DNA from: Streptomyces roseoviridis
GTDB taxonomy: Bacteria; Actinomycetota; Actinomycetes; Streptomycetales; Streptomycetaceae
Assembly (NCBI RefSeq): GCF_039535235.1
Contig: NZ_BAAAWU010000001.1
Location: 310,001-374,000, forward strand
Direction: 5' to 3'
Length of the DNA: 64,000 nucleotides
This document shows positions 62,397-64,000 of the stretch, in pieces. The position numbers and the translations under genes are program-made. The notes under the pieces are model-generated. The model did not search any database. It was not told the DNA's origin and saw only the letters and a list, made by a program, of their open reading frames with translations. The first letter of the stretch is position 1, and every line of letters begins with the position of its first letter.

Positions 62397-63293
62397 ATGC
62401 CCCTGGTAGGAACCGGCGCCCTCGTCCGGCCCGCCGCCGACGCCGGACACGGCGTCGGCGCGTTCAACGTCGTCCAGCTCGAACACGCCGAGGCCGTCGT
62501 CGCCGGTGCGGCGGCGGCCGGTTCCCCGGTGGTCATGCAGATCAGCGAGAACGCCGTCCGCTACCACGGCGCCCTGGCGCCGCTGGCCGCCGCCGTGCTG
62601 GCCGTCGCCGAGGCCGCTCCCGTGCCGGTCGCCGTCCACCTCGACCACGCGACCGACGCCGCCCTCGTCGCCCAGGCCGTCGAACTCGGCTTCTCCTCCG
62701 TCATGTTCGACGCCTCCGCGCGGGACTACGCGGACAACCTGCGGACCACGGCGGAGGTCGTCGCCCGCTGCCACGCGGCCGGCGTGTGGGTGGAGGCCGA
62801 GCTCGGCGAGGTCGGGGGCAAGGACGGCGTGCACTCGCCGGGCGCGCGCACCTCACCGGACGAGGCCGTCGCGTTCGTCGCCGCCACCGGCGTGGACGCG
62901 CTGGCCGTGGCCGTCGGCACCTCCCACACGATGCTCACCCGTGACGCCGTGCTCGACTTCGAGCTGATCCGGACGCTGCGGGCGGCCCTGCCCGTGCCGC
63001 TCGTCCTGCACGGCTCCTCGGGCGTGGCCGACGAGCACCTGACGCTGGCGGTCGCCCACGGCATGACCAAAATCAACATAGCCACGCACCTCAACCACGT
63101 CTTCACCACCGCCGTCCGGCGGACCCTGGCCGAGAACCCGGCCCTGGTCGACACCCGGCGCTATCTCGCCCCGGGCCGCGCCGCCATGGGCGAGGAGGTC
63201 GCCCGCCTGCTCACGGTGCTGAACGCCCCGGTCGTCCGGCCGGCGGTGGACCGCGTGGAGACGGGCAGCCGCCCGTCCGGCCGCGTACGGTGA
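62397..63293 (+). CDS. Class II fructose/tagatose-bisphosphate aldolase (KbaY/GatY/FbaA type)
   Basis: 298 residues from ATG 62397 (AAGGAG 8 bases upstream). Zinc and active-site features: VGAFNVVQLEHAEAVVAGA, VAVHLDHATDAAL (HLDHA), VEAELGEVGGKDGVHSP, VAVGTSHTML and LVLHGSSGVADEHL with MTKINIATHLNHVF. It fits tagatose-1,6-bisphosphate aldolases, which split the product of AgaS plus a kinase. No kinase gene is in the 240-base gap upstream. It is probably transcribed from the agaS promoter. Confidence 0.9.
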   Translation: MPLVGTGALVRPAADAGHGVGAFNVVQLEHAEAVVAGAAAAGSPVVMQISENAVRYHGALAPLAAAVLAVAEAAPVPVAVHLDHATDAALVAQAVELGFSSVMFDASARDYADNLRTTAEVVARCHAAGVWVEAELGEVGGKDGVHSPGARTSPDEAVAFVAATGVDALAVAVGTSHTMLTRDAVLDFELIRTLRAALPVPLVLHGSSGVADEHLTLAVAHGMTKINIATHLNHVFTTAVRRTLAENPALVDTRRYLAPGRAAMGEEVARLLTVLNAPVVRPAVDRVETGSRPSGRVR

Positions 63294-63332
63294 GGCTTCC
63301 CGGTCCCGGCCTGCGAAGGGAGCAGCGCGGTC

Positions 63333-63944
63333 ATGGGTGACCTTCTCCTGATCCGCCACGGTGAGACGGCGTGGAGCGCCGCCGGGCGGCACACCGGGCG
63401 CACCGACCTGCCGCTGACACCGGCGGGCGAGGCGGAGGCGCGCACGCTGGCCCCGTACTTCGAGGGGCGCCCCGTCGCCTTCGTCCTCACCAGTCCGCTG
63501 CGCCGCGCCCGGCGGACGGCCGAACTGGCCGGGCTGCGCGGCGCTGAGACGGACGAGGACCTGTCCGAGTGGGACTACGGCGGGTACGAGGGCCTGACCA
63601 CGGCCCGGATCCGCGAGGACAGGCCCGGCTGGTCGCTGTGGCGGGACGGCGTTCCGCCGCATGCGGACGGGCGGCCGGGCGAGGGCGCCGAGGACGTCGG
63701 GCGCCGGGCGGACCGCGTACTGGAGCGGATCGCGCCCCTCCTCGCGGACTCGTCGGAGGACGGCGTACTGGTCGCGCACGGACATCTGCTGCGGGTGCTC
63801 GCCGCCCGCCACCTCGGTCTGCCGCCGACCGGGGGACGGCTGTTCCTGCTGCGGACGGCGACGCTCGGGCGGCTGTCCACGGAGCACGGCCTCCCCGTCG
63901 TCGCGGGATGGAACGAGCGCCCCCTCCCCCGTCCCCACGGCTGA
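63333..63944 (+). CDS. Histidine phosphatase-family protein (phosphoglycerate mutase-like)
   Basis: 203 residues from ATG 63333 (GGGAG upstream). LLIRHGETAWSAAGRHTGRT at residues 5-24 carries the phosphohistidine in RHGE; LTSPLRRARRTAELAGL has the second Arg; EWDYGGYEGLT follows; DGVLVAHGHLLRVLAARHLG contains the second His. All catalytic residues are present. Members dephosphorylate sugar phosphates; with the aga-type genes just upstream (39 bases from the aldolase), a sugar-phosphate role is reasonable but unproven. Confidence 0.9.
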   Translation: MGDLLLIRHGETAWSAAGRHTGRTDLPLTPAGEAEARTLAPYFEGRPVAFVLTSPLRRARRTAELAGLRGAETDEDLSEWDYGGYEGLTTARIREDRPGWSLWRDGVPPHADGRPGEGAEDVGRRADRVLERIAPLLADSSEDGVLVAHGHLLRVLAARHLGLPPTGGRLFLLRTATLGRLSTEHGLPVVAGWNERPLPRPHG

Positions 63945-64000
63945 CCCGCCGGGCGCGGGCCCCCGGACGGCCGCCCCCCCCAGGAGCTCCCGGGACCGCG

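Overview
This window is high-GC DNA (strong G/C at third codon positions, many GTG starts) of a Streptomyces-type actinomycete. The supporting markers are a WhiB-family iron-sulfur regulator, a SigB/SigF/SigG-type stress sigma factor, several SpoIIE-type PP2C phosphatases with fused RsbW-like kinase domains, Tat and Sec exported hydrolases with ricin-B or CBM32 modules, and a P450/[3Fe-4S] ferredoxin pair. It looks like accessory chromosome rather than the core. I saw no tRNA, rRNA, CRISPR array, transposase or phage gene.

Layout. 1-8520: the N-terminus of a secreted GH5 mannanase, an exported FAD oxidoreductase, an AI-2E family exporter, a secreted FG-GAP/GDPD-like protein and a DHA2 drug-efflux MFS. 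8776-18288: a partner-switching signalling hub. On the minus strand a multi-HAMP hybrid kinase, an ANTAR/GAF/PAS/PP2C phosphatase, a STAS antagonist and an RsbW-like kinase form one operon. Facing it are a Ser-less STAS protein and a MEDS-HATPase protein whose genes overlap by ATGA. 18541-18732 holds a 48-bp tandem repeat. 18799-23847: a general-stress module with a mycothiol-dependent/DinB-type protein, PRC-barrel protein, WhiB-like protein, stress sigma factor, CsbD, two related FVDxPR-domain proteins and a YkvA/DUF1232 protein. 23918-27462: an NCS2 permease coupled to an arylsulfotransferase, opposite an XRE-cupin regulator. 27887-36019: a SpoIIE phosphatase, an ABC-F ATPase with a long leader, PadR plus acyl-CoA dehydrogenase, a VOC protein and a quinone-type oxidoreductase. 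36157-45579: GlxA-type regulator, SDR, BrkB, glutathionyl-hydroquinone-reductase-like GST, secreted pectate lyase with a LacI-type operator, PlsC, and a PNPOx-fold protein coupled to a flavohemoprotein. 45863-50706: two overlapping SpoIIE phosphatase genes. 50837-56740: a polysaccharide pyruvyl transferase with an FAD oxidoreductase, SGNH hydrolase, P450, ferredoxin and polysaccharide deacetylase. 56906-63944: an alpha-linked amino-sugar locus (frameshifted secreted GH31 with CBM32 and ricin-B, DeoR regulator, AgaS-like SIS protein, class II aldolase) and a histidine phosphatase.

How it fits together. Four PP2C phosphatases, two STAS proteins, one free and one MEDS-fused RsbW-like kinase and a stress sigma factor lie within about 43 kb, so much of the window appears devoted to sensing stress and releasing alternative sigma factors. 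A second theme is secreted carbohydrate breakdown: mannan, pectin and a probable GalNAc-type glycan. In the last locus a 12-base motif is shared exactly between the GH31 promoter and the agaS promoter, which points to a small DeoR regulon. Many convergent gene pairs are separated by long perfect hairpin terminators.
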